A DNA stretch of 49,713 bases from Pseudobacillus lumedeiriae (GTDB lineage Bacteria > Bacillota > Bacilli > Bacillales > Domibacillaceae): assembly GCF_044891285.1 (NCBI RefSeq), contig NZ_JAUIYO010000018.1, positions 1 through 49,713 of the forward strand, written 5' to 3'. How positions within the stretch are numbered: position 1 is the stretch's first letter; every line of letters starts with the position of its first letter. Below the pieces are notes generated by a model that saw nothing but the letters and a program-made list of their open reading frames with translations, did not search any database and had not been told where the DNA came from. A program made the translations under genes and the position numbers. This document shows, in pieces, positions 41,484-49,602 of the stretch.

Positions 41484-41529
41484 AAACGTTAAAACTTTTT
41501 AATAAACAGGTTTGGAAGGGGAAATAAAA

Positions 41530-41814
41530 ATGAAATCAACAGGTATTGTTCGTAAAGTTGACGAGCTAGGGCGTGTAGTTATTCCGATCGAACTTCGCCG
41601 TACACTGGGAATTGCTGAAAAAGACGCACTAGAGATTTATGTAGACGACGACAAAATCATTCTTAAGAAATACAAACCAAGCATGACTTGTCATATTACG
41701 GGTGAAGTATCTGACGACAATATCAAACTCGCAGGCGGAAAATTAATTCTTAGCCGCGAAGGTGCAGAACAACTAATGAAAGAAATTTCCGATTCATTTG
41801 CTTCTACAAAGTAA
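41530..41814 (+). CDS. abrB: Transition-state regulator AbrB
   Basis: Represses stationary-phase genes during exponential growth; relieved when Spo0A-P represses abrB. The 94-residue protein has the N-terminal swapped-hairpin DNA-binding domain (MKSTGIVRKVDELGRVVIP, to about residue 50) and the C-terminal multimerisation region (CHITGEVSDDNIKLAGGKL). The start at 41530 is set by GGAAGGGG upstream and by identity with B. subtilis AbrB; the frame extends six codons further. It is the only protein gene on the plus strand in this window, divergent from metG and convergent with rsmI. Confidence 0.98.
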   Translation: MKSTGIVRKVDELGRVVIPIELRRTLGIAEKDALEIYVDDDKIILKKYKPSMTCHITGEVSDDNIKLAGGKLILSREGAEQLMKEISDSFASTK

Positions 41815-41828
41815 TCATATAAAGTAAA

Positions 41829-41855
41829 AACGAGCCCATTTAGGCTCGTTTTTTT
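41829..41855. terminator. Bidirectional terminator between abrB and rsmI
   Basis: The perfect stem AACGAGCC/GGCTCGTT (41829-41836, 41843-41850) has runs of A before and T after, serving the two converging genes. Confidence 0.93.
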
Positions 41856-42732
41856 ACTCTATATGATAAGCTTGATAAACCTCTCTCTTCCCTATTTTGC
41901 GGTCAACAGCGGTCTGTTTAATCGCTTCCTTTGAAGAAAAGTTTTTTTCTTCAATGTAATAATCAACATGTTCCTCCACAGAATAGGAAGACCACCATTC
42001 TTCCGTTTCTACTTCTTCGACTGTTTCATTCCCCTCAATGATCAAACAAAATTCTCCCAAAATATCTTCCTCTTTTGCCCAGGAGAGTGCTTCGTCTACT
42101 GTCCCTCGTAAAAACTCTTCAAACTTTTTCGTAAGCTCACGGCACAATACGATCCTCCGCTCAGCCCCTAATGCTTCCTTCATCAAGGCAAGTGTATCTT
42201 TCAACCGGTGTGGTGATTCATAAAGAATAAACGTATCACGCACTTTATTTAAATGGCTTAGCTGCTCTTTTTTCTCTTTTTTATTTCTGCTTAAAAAACC
42301 GTAAAAATAAAAAGGCTGGGGAGCAAGACCCGAAGCAATCAATGCCGTCAACGCTGCATTAGCTCCAGGCAGCGGAATAACAGTCAATTCTTCTTCTATC
42401 GCTGCTTTCGTCAGTTCATAACCGGGGTCAGAAATCGATGGCATTCCAGCATCGCTGACAAGTGCTACCTTTTCCCCTTTTTTCATCCGCTCAATCAGCT
42501 GCCTGCCGCTCGTTTCTTTGTTGTGTTCGTGATAACTGGTCACTGGAGTGGCAATCTCAAAGTAGTTACATAGCTTCTTTGTATTTCGCGTATCTTCAGC
42601 AGCGATTACATCTGCTTCCTTCATCGCACGTATGGCGCGAAAAGTCATATCTTCCAGGTTGCCGATCGGTGTGGGTACTAAATAAAGTGCTCCCGCCTCT
42701 TCATCAGCAAAACTTTTTTGTTTCCTTATCAT
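41854..42732 (-). CDS. rsmI: 16S rRNA (cytidine1402-2'-O)-methyltransferase
   Basis: 2'-O-methylates C1402 of 16S rRNA. The 292-residue protein has the tetrapyrrole-methylase-like fold: LYLVPTPIGNLEDMTFRA (about 16-33), AAEDTRNTKKLC (about 44-55), the SAM site VALVSDAGMPSISDPGY (about 89-105) and PGANAALTALIASGL. AAGGAGGG precedes the ATG. It overlaps the GIY-YIG gene by 29 bases, in the order trmN6, yazA, rsmI seen in B. subtilis. Its stop is within the shared terminator T-run. Confidence 0.97.
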   Translation of the reverse strand: MIRKQKSFADEEAGALYLVPTPIGNLEDMTFRAIRAMKEADVIAAEDTRNTKKLCNYFEIATPVTSYHEHNKETSGRQLIERMKKGEKVALVSDAGMPSISDPGYELTKAAIEEELTVIPLPGANAALTALIASGLAPQPFYFYGFLSRNKKEKKEQLSHLNKVRDTFILYESPHRLKDTLALMKEALGAERRIVLCRELTKKFEEFLRGTVDEALSWAKEEDILGEFCLIIEGNETVEEVETEEWWSSYSVEEHVDYYIEEKNFSSKEAIKQTAVDRKIGKREVYQAYHIE

Positions 42733-42997
42733 AATAGCGGCCCTCCTTTTGTAAATAATCGATTTTTTGCTTCCGTGTCAGCCGTTTAAACGCGTATTCT
42801 GCCCTCATCGCTTCTGTTACTGTGCTAAACGTTTCCCAATGAATTAAGCTTACAGGTCCTCTGCCGCGTGTATATTTTGCGCCTTTACCAGAGTTATGCG
42901 CCTTCACTCTTTTCTCAAGATCTGTCGTGTAGCCACCGTACAGCGAATGATCTTTACACTCCAACACATAAAAGAAATGATTAGTGCTTTTCTCCAT
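42704..42997 (-). CDS. yazA: GIY-YIG nuclease superfamily protein (YazA-like)
   Basis: A 97-residue single-domain protein of the UPF0213 GIY-YIG group. It begins with FYVLECKDHSLYGGYTTDLE: the first motif appears as LYGGYT, where many relatives have LYTGYT. The conserved Arg (LEKRVKAHNSG) and the Glu in AEYAFKRLTRKQK (about residue 69) follow. Nuclease activity is inferred from the fold; the natural substrate is unknown. It overlaps both neighbours (trmN6 by 17 bases and rsmI by 29). Confidence 0.92.
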   Translation of the reverse strand: MEKSTNHFFYVLECKDHSLYGGYTTDLEKRVKAHNSGKGAKYTRGRGPVSLIHWETFSTVTEAMRAEYAFKRLTRKQKIDYLQKEGRYYDKETKKFC

Positions 42998-43727
42998 ATA
43001 ACATCTCTCTTACTTCTTCTGTATATTCCCCATGCTCATCATATACGAATAAGGGTGGCAATATTTTTAAGTCGGGAGCTCCATCTTTCATCCCTTCTAT
43101 CAGTACCGTATTCGCTTCTTTTCCTTTTTTCGGGTAAACGAACCGAAGACGTTTCGGTTCCAAACGATATCTTCTCATCAACGTAACTAAATCTAACAAT
43201 CTGCCCGGCCGATGAACGAATGCTGCTTTGCCGCCTTGCTTCAACAACTGGCTGCTCGAGCGGATACAATCTTCGAGTGTACAGCAAATTTCATGCCGGG
43301 CGATCGCTAAGTGTTCGTTCATGTTTACTTCTTTCGTAGAAGGCGTGATGAAATAAGGAGGATTACAAGTTACAACACTATGCTTTTCACGTCCTAATTG
43401 TTCTGGAGCGTCTTTCAAATCTCCGTGTATCATCGTGATTCTTTCTTTGAGTCCATTGTATTCAATGCTGCGGACAGCCATATCATGCAGCCTCTCCTGA
43501 ATTTCCACTCCAATGATCGGCACATTTGTTTTCGTACTCATTAAAAGCGGAACAACCCCATTTCCTGAACATAAATCAACAACGGACCCTCTCTTAAGTG
43601 GAAGATAAGCAAATCTCGCGAGAAGCACAGCATCCAGGGAAAAAGCAAAGACAGATGGACTCTGAATGATTCTTAGTTCTTCCGCCAGTAAATAATCAAG
43701 CCTTTCATCATCTCGTAACAAAACCAT
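42981..43727 (-). CDS. trmN6: tRNA1(Val) adenine37-N6-methyltransferase-like protein (YabB)
   Basis: SAM-dependent methyltransferase of 248 residues. The SAM loop VVDLCSGNGVVPLLM (about 49-63) and the N6-adenine motif CNPPYF (about 123-128) are clear. By family it would methylate A37 of a tRNA, as TrmN6 does in E. coli; the substrate here is inferred. GAGAGGAAATG precedes the ATG. It is the first gene after a palindromic intergenic element and overlaps yazA. Confidence 0.9.
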   Translation of the reverse strand: MVLLRDDERLDYLLAEELRIIQSPSVFAFSLDAVLLARFAYLPLKRGSVVDLCSGNGVVPLLMSTKTNVPIIGVEIQERLHDMAVRSIEYNGLKERITMIHGDLKDAPEQLGREKHSVVTCNPPYFITPSTKEVNMNEHLAIARHEICCTLEDCIRSSSQLLKQGGKAAFVHRPGRLLDLVTLMRRYRLEPKRLRFVYPKKGKEANTVLIEGMKDGAPDLKILPPLFVYDEHGEYTEEVREMLYGEKH

Positions 43728-43782
43728 ACTTCATTTCCTCTCATGTGTACTTTCTAATTCAAAGGCTTTGTTGAACTTGTCT

Positions 43783-43836
43783 GTTGATTTCCACTGCGAG
43801 CGGTCCGAGAGCCACGTGCCTTTCGCTTCAATCAAC
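43783..43836. repeat. Dispersed Bacillaceae intergenic repeat, short copy
   Basis: Starts GTTGATTTCCACTGCGAGCG (43783) and ends CTTTCGCTTCAATCAAC, so its ends GTTGATT and AATCAAC are inverted. Same family as 7897-7962 and 19109. Confidence 0.55.
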
Positions 43837-43871
43837 ACGAGTCATTAACATAGCCAATCCTAAAAAGAGAA

Positions 43872-43969
43872 AGGCTGTCCAGGCAGGCCTGGTGCTGCCC
43901 CATTCAAGAAGGTTTTCAAGACCTTCTTGGATAATGAGCAGTTCCGGCACTGGCCTTCATGGACAGCCT
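43872..43969. repeat. Long palindrome with GGCTGTCCA ends
   Basis: AGGCTGTCCA (43872-43881) pairs with TGGACAGCCT (43960-43969), AGGCC (43885-43889) with GGCCT (43952-43956), and CAAGAAGGT (43905-43913) with ACCTTCTTG (43921-43929). The result is a 98-base hairpin starting 16 bases after the yabA stop. It may act as the yabA terminator (CTTTCTCTTTTT follows on the minus strand) or be a MITE-like remnant. Confidence 0.65.
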
Positions 43970-43984
43970 CTTCAAAACGTTCTA

Positions 43985-44353
43985 TTATTTTTTATTTAAA
44001 AATGATAAACAAAACAGGCAATCTTCGTCTTTGCGCGGACTTCCAAAATGAACATTGCAAATATGAAAACCTTCCTGATACAGTCTTGCTAAGTTATCAT
44101 AGCCTTCTCCTATATCCATCAGCTTTGAAGAGTCTGTACTATTTATTCCTTCAGCTATTCCTTGTCGATCCTGGCTTCGGGAAAGTTCAAGTTCCTCAAG
44201 CCGGCGTCGTAAATGTTCATTTTCTATTCTTAATGAATGATTTTCTTCTAACATTTCTATCAAGCTTTTTTTCAACTCTCCAAGCTGTTTATATAGCTGG
44301 CCAATTTGCAATTCCATATCACTGACCGAATCAAAAAATTCTTTTTTATCCAC
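43985..44353 (-). CDS. yabA: Replication initiation control protein YabA
   Basis: Negative regulator of replication initiation that bridges DnaA and the DnaN clamp. The 122-residue protein has an N-terminal coiled coil (about 1-65; MELQIGQLYKQLGELKKSL and ENHSLRIENEHLRRRLEEL) and a C-terminal zinc-binding domain with H-x-C and CLFC (FHICNVHFG and DCLFCLSFLNKK). I set the start at a GTG (44353) with GGGGTGG five bases upstream, so the protein begins like B. subtilis YabA (MDKKE). The open frame continues upstream into ricT, without support. Confidence 0.95.
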   Translation of the reverse strand: MDKKEFFDSVSDMELQIGQLYKQLGELKKSLIEMLEENHSLRIENEHLRRRLEELELSRSQDRQGIAEGINSTDSSKLMDIGEGYDNLARLYQEGFHICNVHFGSPRKDEDCLFCLSFLNKK

Positions 44354-44366
44354 CCATTCCACCCCA

Positions 44367-45194
44367 TTACTCCGTGGCTTGTGCTGGCATTGTACCTTCT
44401 GAACCAATTTCATCAATAGTGAATTCAAGGATCCGCTCATGCTCGAATACCTCTACTTGAAGTATCCGTTCTAAGATATTCAAACCTACCACTTTTCCAG
44501 CACCATGAGGGGTATTTACTTTTGCACCAATGTCAGGAAGAAGTTCTTTGGCTGCCTCGTATTCATCATTTTCATATTTTAAACAGCACATTAACCGGCC
44601 GCATAAACCTGAAATTTTAGTGGGATTTAATGAGAGGTTTTGATCCTTCGCCATTTTTATTGAAACTGGCTCGAAGTCTCCTAAGAACGTTGAACAACAA
44701 AGCATTCTGCCGCATGGGCCGATCCCGCCAAGCATTTTTGCTTCATCACGGACACCGATTTGCCGCAGCTCAATTCTCGTTCGAAAAATGGCTGCCAAGT
44801 CCTTCACAAGTTCACGGAAATCTACTCTTCCATCTGCTGTAAAATAAAAGATCACTTTGTTGCGGTCAAATGTATATTCAACATCAACAAGTTTCATATC
44901 CAATTTATGCTCGGCAACTTTTGCACAGCATATTTCAAACGCTTCCGCTGCTGCCGTCTTGTTTTCCTCTACAATTAAGCAGTCTTTTTGATCCGCTTTA
45001 CGAATGACCTTTTTCAATGGGAGAACGATATCGTCGTCTTCCACCTTTTTTGGTCCGACTACTACTTCACCGTGTTCCACACCCCTAGCCGTTTCTACAA
45101 TGACGTGGTCATTCTTTTCAATTCCTAGATCCATTGGATCAAAATAATATATTTTACCCGCTTTTTTAAAGCGTACTCCTACTACATCATACAA
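44367..45194 (-). CDS. ricT: RicT (YaaT), PSP1-domain iron-sulfur protein
   Basis: Component of the RicA-RicF-RicT complex, which in B. subtilis influences RNase Y-dependent RNA processing, sporulation, competence and biofilm. The 275-residue protein has the PSP1 C-terminal domain with cysteine clusters CGRMLCC (about 161-167) and CGRLMCC (about 198-204), typical of Fe-S binding. It starts with TTG (45194), with GGGGGG upstream, overlapping the holB stop by 8 bases. Upstream holB and downstream yabA keep the conserved order. Confidence 0.95.
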   Translation of the reverse strand: MYDVVGVRFKKAGKIYYFDPMDLGIEKNDHVIVETARGVEHGEVVVGPKKVEDDDIVLPLKKVIRKADQKDCLIVEENKTAAAEAFEICCAKVAEHKLDMKLVDVEYTFDRNKVIFYFTADGRVDFRELVKDLAAIFRTRIELRQIGVRDEAKMLGGIGPCGRMLCCSTFLGDFEPVSIKMAKDQNLSLNPTKISGLCGRLMCCLKYENDEYEAAKELLPDIGAKVNTPHGAGKVVGLNILERILQVEVFEHERILEFTIDEIGSEGTMPAQATE

Positions 45195-46188
45195 AGGATG
45201 TTCCCCCCTGCAGTTTTAACACAAGCTGTTCCATCAGCAGCTGTGGATTCATATTGGCATCAAGTTTCCGCTTTGCCTCTAAAATAGCTGTTAGCTGCTC
45301 TGTCGTCTTTGCAATGGAAGATTGCAGAGCTGTTTTCTTGAGCAAAGCAAGCTGATCAGGATAAGCAAGCCTTTGCTCTTCTCCCGTCTGAACAGATAAA
45401 AGATCTTTAAAAAGCAGCAGCAAAAGATCAAGCGCAAGACTTACCTGTTGTTTATCTTTGAAATGCCCGTTAAAGTCCTCTTGTAATTTTACCATGGCTT
45501 CTAATGGTTTTTTGAGCAGGACTTCGTATAATTTTAACACTATTTTGCGTGACTGTGCAAACCACTCTTCCTGGCTCAAACGAAGTGCTTCATCAATGTT
45601 ATTGGTCAGTCTTGAAACAAGGGCAGCGATTGGCAGGGAGATTCCTTCTTCTGTTAATTGCTCCTTTAAAGATGCTGGCGGCAGCGGTTGAAAAGAAAGA
45701 AGCTGACAGCGGGAGATAATTGTTGGCAGCATTCTCTGTGACTGCTCAGTCAACAGAAAAGCGACCGTATCAGATGCTGGCTCTTCTAAAAACTTTAACA
45801 GACTGTTCGCTGCACTGGCTGTCATTTTATCTGCATGATTGATAATATAAATTTTCCGCTTTGCTTCAACAGCTGTTTTACTAAACTCTTGCTGCAAGAA
45901 TACGATCTGCTGTTTTTTTATCGATAGACCGTCTGGTTCAATTACGTGAACATCCGGATGATTGCCGCTGTCGATACGCCGGCAATTGCGGCAATCATTA
46001 CAGGGAATCTCTCCTTCTTTTTCGCAAAGCAGACTTTTAGCAAAATAAAAAGCTGTTTTCTTTTTCCCTGTGCCTGGATCACCATCAAATAAATAGGCAT
46101 GCGCTACCCGTTCTTTCACCAAACTGTTCATTATCATTTTGAGCACAATAGGCTGTAAGTTCTTTAAATCTTCCCGTGTATCGGACAT
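45187..46188 (-). CDS. holB: DNA polymerase III subunit delta'
   Basis: Clamp-loader subunit. The 333-residue protein has an AAA+ domain with an altered P-loop (GDPGTGKKKTA, about 36-46) and the zinc-binding cysteines CNDCRNCRR (about 63-71). LLKFLEEPASDT, the SRC motif IISRCQLLSF and a C-terminal helical domain follow. Delta' is not an active ATPase in the loader, so the altered P-loop is not alarming. The ATG at 46188 is preferred to the one two codons earlier because GGGG abuts the latter. Confidence 0.95.
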   Translation of the reverse strand: MSDTREDLKNLQPIVLKMIMNSLVKERVAHAYLFDGDPGTGKKKTAFYFAKSLLCEKEGEIPCNDCRNCRRIDSGNHPDVHVIEPDGLSIKKQQIVFLQQEFSKTAVEAKRKIYIINHADKMTASAANSLLKFLEEPASDTVAFLLTEQSQRMLPTIISRCQLLSFQPLPPASLKEQLTEEGISLPIAALVSRLTNNIDEALRLSQEEWFAQSRKIVLKLYEVLLKKPLEAMVKLQEDFNGHFKDKQQVSLALDLLLLLFKDLLSVQTGEEQRLAYPDQLALLKKTALQSSIAKTTEQLTAILEAKRKLDANMNPQLLMEQLVLKLQGGTSFV

Positions 46189-46200
46189 TGTCATCCCCGC

Positions 46201-46644
46201 CTATGTGTATAAATTTATAATTAGTCCTTTAATTTCTCCGATTTGGCCTAGTAAATCGACGGATGATTTTTCTTTATTCATTACGTCTTCTGTCAATGCA
46301 ATTAATCTCTCATCAATCGTTTCTACAATTTTCAACTTGCGGCCTTCTCCAAATTGATTCCATGTATGAGAATCCTTTAGATTCATTCCGTAGTCTACCG
46401 CTTCTTTGATGAAACGGCGGACGAGTATCTTATATTTGGCCATGTCTTGAAAGGTCCGTGAACGAGCCAGCCTTTCTCCCGCACCTTCGATATCAACAAG
46501 CAGCTTTGTCAGTTGTTCCGTCTTCATTTGATGACCTTGCTGCTCAACGAGGCTTGCAAACTTCGATTGCCCCGCCTGTCCCGACTTTTGATCTGTCTGC
46601 AGCTTATCTATGTGAAAGTTCATGTCCTTGTTGATTTTCATCAT
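46201..46644 (-). CDS. yaaR: YaaR, DUF327 family protein
   Basis: A 147-residue cytosolic, mostly helical protein of unknown function. It has a flexible Gln/Lys-rich N-terminus (QTDQKSGQAGQSKFA) and a core with LARSRTFQDMAKYKILVRRF and HTWNQFGEGRKLKIVETIDE. No catalytic motif or membrane segment is seen. GGGGAC precedes the first of two ATG codons. It lies between darA and holB, the same as in B. subtilis and many Firmicutes, suggesting a housekeeping role tied to replication or signalling. Confidence 0.92.
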   Translation of the reverse strand: MMKINKDMNFHIDKLQTDQKSGQAGQSKFASLVEQQGHQMKTEQLTKLLVDIEGAGERLARSRTFQDMAKYKILVRRFIKEAVDYGMNLKDSHTWNQFGEGRKLKIVETIDERLIALTEDVMNKEKSSVDLLGQIGEIKGLIINLYT

Positions 46645-46656
46645 GCATGTCCCCTA

Positions 46657-46986
46657 TTAAAATTGCTGGAATTGCTCTACTGGTAAGACAAATACAGTCG
46701 CCCCGCCTACTGGTACTTCTACAGGATAAGGAACGTATGAATCAGCATTGCCTCCCATTGGCGAAACAGGGGCGACCATCTGATCCCTTGATTGGCAATT
46801 ATCTTTAATAATAGCAAGTGCCCGATCAAGCCGGATGTCATCCGTACCAATAATAAATGTTGTATTTCCTGCTTTTAAAAAGCCACCTGTTGTAGCTAGC
46901 TTCGTTGCCCGGAAATTATTTTCTATCAAAGCTTGTGATAAACGCTGGCTGTCTTGATCTTGTACCACTGCTAAAATTAATTTCAT
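46657..46986 (-). CDS. darA: c-di-AMP receptor DarA (PII-like, YaaQ)
   Basis: PII-like trimeric protein that binds cyclic di-AMP. The 109-residue protein has the ferredoxin-like PII core KLILAVVQDQDSQRLSQAL, the loop start ATKLATTGGFLKAGNTTF (about 28-45) and the nucleotide-binding GGATVFVLPVE (about 93-103). GAGGAGG precedes the ATG. A TATAAT with TG-extended -10 lies about 35 bases upstream, after the tmk terminator. The output partner is not known. Confidence 0.95.
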   Translation of the reverse strand: MKLILAVVQDQDSQRLSQALIENNFRATKLATTGGFLKAGNTTFIIGTDDIRLDRALAIIKDNCQSRDQMVAPVSPMGGNADSYVPYPVEVPVGGATVFVLPVEQFQQF

Positions 46987-47019
46987 TCCTGTTCCTCCTC
47001 TTTACATCCTTTTTCTCCT

Positions 47020-47025
47020 ATTATA
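47020..47025 (-). promoter_or_regulatory. Extended -10 promoter of darA
   Basis: TATAAT on the minus strand, preceded by TGG (TG one base upstream). The -35 (TTCAAA, 18-base spacer) is weak. It would drive darA-yaaR-holB-ricT-yabA. Confidence 0.65.
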
Positions 47026-47068
47026 CCAAGAAAAAGAATGTTTTTTGAATTGTACAAACAATATTAAT

Positions 47069-47095
47069 AAAAAAGAACCCCTTTCTCAGGAATTC
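47069..47095 (-). terminator. tmk terminator
   Basis: On the minus strand, GAATTCC pairs with GGGGTTC using two G-T pairs, followed by TTTTTT (47069-47074). Confidence 0.75.
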
Positions 47096-47118
47096 TCCTA
47101 AAGTTATTTACTAAGCGA

Positions 47119-47751
47119 TCACTCGTTCATTTTAGCCATGATCCGATTTAAGCTTTCTCGATAAACCGTCTCAACTTCAGCTTCAGCGTTTATAACTGAA
47201 ATGCGTTCAGAAAATTGTTCAGCAAGCTGTAAATAGCCTTCTCTCACTTTCTCATGAAATGACAATGCTTCTAAATCAAGCCGGTTCACTTCCCTTTCCC
47301 CATGGGCTTTAATTCGGTTAAGTCCTACTTCTGGGCGCACATCAAATAGCAATGTTAAATCGGGCATAAGCTCTCCAATAGCAAACTGATTAATTTCGTA
47401 TACTTCCTTCATGCCTAATCCCCGCGCATAGCCCTGATAAGCTAAAGAACTATCGATAAAACGGTCACATAGCACAATATGGCCTTCTTGAAGTGCCGGC
47501 ATAATTTTTTCCACGAGATGCTGCCTCCTTGCTGCAGCATACAATAAAGCTTCTGTCCTTCCATCCATTGACGTGTGATCTTTATTTAAAATCACTTCCC
47601 GGATTTGTTCAGATATAGAAATGCCCCCTGGCTCACGGGTAGCTGTTACCGTTTGTCCTATTTCGGCCAGCCCTTGCTTCAGCATTTGAATGACACTCGT
47701 TTTACCTGCTCCTTCCGGGCCCTCGATCGTAATAAACAATCCCCGCTTCAT
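47119..47751 (-). CDS. tmk: Thymidylate kinase
   Basis: Phosphorylates dTMP to dTDP. The 210-residue protein has the P-loop IEGPEGAGKTSV (about 8-19), the DRX motif with LCDRFIDSSLAYQGYARGLG (about 91-110) and the LID-region REPGG element. The start at 47751 has GGAGG five bases upstream; the open frame adds 8 codons overlapping the decarboxylase gene. It follows that gene by 16 bases. Confidence 0.97.
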   Translation of the reverse strand: MKRGLFITIEGPEGAGKTSVIQMLKQGLAEIGQTVTATREPGGISISEQIREVILNKDHTSMDGRTEALLYAAARRQHLVEKIMPALQEGHIVLCDRFIDSSLAYQGYARGLGMKEVYEINQFAIGELMPDLTLLFDVRPEVGLNRIKAHGEREVNRLDLEALSFHEKVREGYLQLAEQFSERISVINAEAEVETVYRESLNRIMAKMNE

Positions 47752-47767
47752 ATATTCCTCCACACAA

Positions 47768-49201
47768 TCATTCATTTATATTCTCCTCACAAAAAACAGC
47801 CACCTTATTTTCATCTAACCGCTGCCCCCCTTGGATATGAACACCTTGGACAATCAGCTTCTTCACGATCACTGCCTGTTCTTCAGATACTCTTTCTCCA
47901 TTCATAATGAGGGCGATCCCCGGTGGATACGGGATAATCGTTTCCGCAGCAATTCTGCCGGCAGCTTCCTCTATACACACCCATTCTCTTAAACGCTTCT
48001 CCTGCTCCTTATAAGACAAAGCAAGGGGAGACACTTTTTGCTTATGTACGAGCGGTGCATCTACTAAAAAACGGCATTTTCTTTCTTCTATTGTAAGCTG
48101 TTCAATCTTTTCTTTCACTCTAAGAAGAAACCCATCGTCCCCTTTTTTAAATAAAGGAAGTGTACATAACACTTGAACCGGGTCAGCCATTTCCGTATAA
48201 ATGTGTGCTTCTTCTAACCTTTTCTGCAATTCATAGCCGCTATAGCCGGGCTTTCTAAGCAGCATTTTTAATGGATCATCTGAAAAAACAGTTTCGATCT
48301 CTTTTTGATACAGCTGCTCAGCCAGTTTTTCTCTCATTTGCAGCGTAAAAGCCTGATCCTCTTCCGTTATGCCAGCCAAATAAGCGCGGGCCATATCCAA
48401 TGAAGCCATAATGGGATACGATGGGCTGCTAGACTGAAGAGCTTGTAAATAAAATTCTAACTTCGTAAGCGGCACATCTTGTGATCCCACGTGAAGATAA
48501 GATCCCATCGTCATTGCCGGCAGCATTTTATGAGCTGAATGAACAACAATATCCGCTCCCATTTTTAAAGAACTTAGCGGAAACGGATCTTGTAATATAA
48601 AGTGAGGACCGTGTGCTTCATCAACTAGCACAAAAGAGCCTTTCTGCTTTGCCAGCCTAATAATTTCCCCAAGAGGCTCCGCTATCCCATAGTAATTTGG
48701 ATAAGTTAAAATAATAGCTTTGGCAAAAGGATAGCGGTGATATGCCTCTTTTACTGTCTCAAAGCTGACTCCACCAGCTGTCTGTATGTGGGCATTATAT
48801 TCTGTATCTAAAAAGATAGGTCTTAACTTTGCTAGTTTTAATGCATGAATAATGGACTTATGAGAATTACGCTGAACGAGGACAGTCTCGCCTTCTTCAC
48901 AAAGAGCCAGCACCATTGCCAAGTTACCGACTGTACTTCCATTTACTAAAAAGTAACTCTTCCTCGTATTATATAAATGTGTTAATAATTGTTGTGCTTC
49001 TAAAATGCAGCCTTCCGGCGAATGAAAATCATCCAATCCTGAAATTTCGGTTACATCGTAACGCAAAATAGTTTGAAAGTCAGCAAGCAGCTCTTGTATT
49101 CCCGTATAGCCATTTTTATGACCTGGTACGTGAAAGGACAACGGCTGCTGCTTTATATGTTCTTGTAATGCTTCAATAATTGGAATGCTTGTGTGATTCA
49201 C
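47768..49201 (-). CDS. yaaO: Orn/Lys/Arg decarboxylase family PLP enzyme (YaaO-like)
   Basis: Fold type I PLP enzyme of 477 residues. Motifs in order: SFHVPGHKNG (about 22-31), DVTEISGLDDFHSPEG (about 49-64), VNGSTVGN (about 86-93), DEAHGPHF (about 193-200) and the PLP-lysine site VHSAHKMLPAMTMGS (about 219-233). It would decarboxylate a basic amino acid to make polyamine precursors; the exact substrate cannot be told. The start is a GTG with AGGA six bases upstream. csfB is upstream; xpaC and yaaN, which lie between these genes in B. subtilis, are absent. Confidence 0.9.
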   Translation of the reverse strand: MNHTSIPIIEALQEHIKQQPLSFHVPGHKNGYTGIQELLADFQTILRYDVTEISGLDDFHSPEGCILEAQQLLTHLYNTRKSYFLVNGSTVGNLAMVLALCEEGETVLVQRNSHKSIIHALKLAKLRPIFLDTEYNAHIQTAGGVSFETVKEAYHRYPFAKAIILTYPNYYGIAEPLGEIIRLAKQKGSFVLVDEAHGPHFILQDPFPLSSLKMGADIVVHSAHKMLPAMTMGSYLHVGSQDVPLTKLEFYLQALQSSSPSYPIMASLDMARAYLAGITEEDQAFTLQMREKLAEQLYQKEIETVFSDDPLKMLLRKPGYSGYELQKRLEEAHIYTEMADPVQVLCTLPLFKKGDDGFLLRVKEKIEQLTIEERKCRFLVDAPLVHKQKVSPLALSYKEQEKRLREWVCIEEAAGRIAAETIIPYPPGIALIMNGERVSEEQAVIVKKLIVQGVHIQGGQRLDENKVAVFCEENINE

Positions 49202-49256
49202 TTGAAATCCTGCCTTTTATACTTTTCTCTTAGCCTAACACATTATACTCTCTGAA

Positions 49257-49448
49257 TCACGACAAAACAGATGACTTTCTTATTTTGCTTAACTTCTTTA
49301 CAAGATCTGCGTATTCTTCTTCCTCAGGCTCTGTCTGAACAATGTCTCTTTCACATTCCCAGCAAATAAAAGCCGTATACACATGCATTCCTTCTACCTT
49401 TTCCTTATCACAGATGATACAAGTCTTTTTATTATATAACTTTTTCAT
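49257..49448 (-). CDS. csfB: Anti-sigma-G factor Gin (CsfB)
   Basis: Small zinc protein that inhibits SigG, and later SigE, during sporulation. The 63-residue protein has two CxxC pairs, CIIC near residue 10 and CWEC near 29, then an acidic stretch (TEPEEEEYADL) and a basic tail. Perfect GGAGGTG precedes the ATG. A SigF-type promoter is 25 bases upstream, matching known forespore expression. It is the first gene after the rRNA operon. Confidence 0.93.
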   Translation of the reverse strand: MKKLYNKKTCIICDKEKVEGMHVYTAFICWECERDIVQTEPEEEEYADLVKKLSKIRKSSVLS

Positions 49449-49467
49449 TTCCCCACCTCCTAGAAGG

Positions 49468-49496
49468 TAGTATGCCCTTATTTATTGAAAATATAC
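49468..49496 (-). promoter_or_regulatory. SigF-type promoter of csfB
   Basis: On the minus strand, GTATA (49492-49496) and GGGCATACTA (49468-49477) are 14 bases apart. The -10 fits both the SigF form GGNNANANTR and the SigG form CATACTA. Confidence 0.75.
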
Positions 49497-49567
49497 GAAT
49501 CTAGTGATTGCAAAGATAAACTTTTACAAATCTATTTACTAGTTTTAGAAGAGTAAATGATTTAAGT

Positions 49568-49596
49568 ATAAAAAAAGAACAGCTTCTGCTGTTCTT
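49568..49596 (-). terminator. rRNA operon terminator
   Basis: The perfect stem AAGAACAGC/GCTGTTCTT (49575-49583, 49588-49596) is followed on the minus strand by a run of T, directly after 5S rRNA. Confidence 0.93.
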
Positions 49597-49602
49597 TTCG
49601 TT

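Larger units (their letters stand above)
41047..41511. other. Divergent metG-abrB intergenic region
   Basis: No gene. From left to right it holds the metG leader hairpins (41083-41145), a possible metG -10 (TATAAT on the minus strand, 41173-41178, with a poor -35), an inverted Spo0A-box core TTCGACA (41306-41312), and the abrB promoter with tandem 0A boxes (41418-41483). Confidence 0.75.

Noticed and set aside
45187..46188. HolB P-loop GTGKKK as a sign of a damaged gene
   Set aside because: Delta' subunits do not hydrolyse ATP and often have altered P-loops; the rest of the protein is intact.
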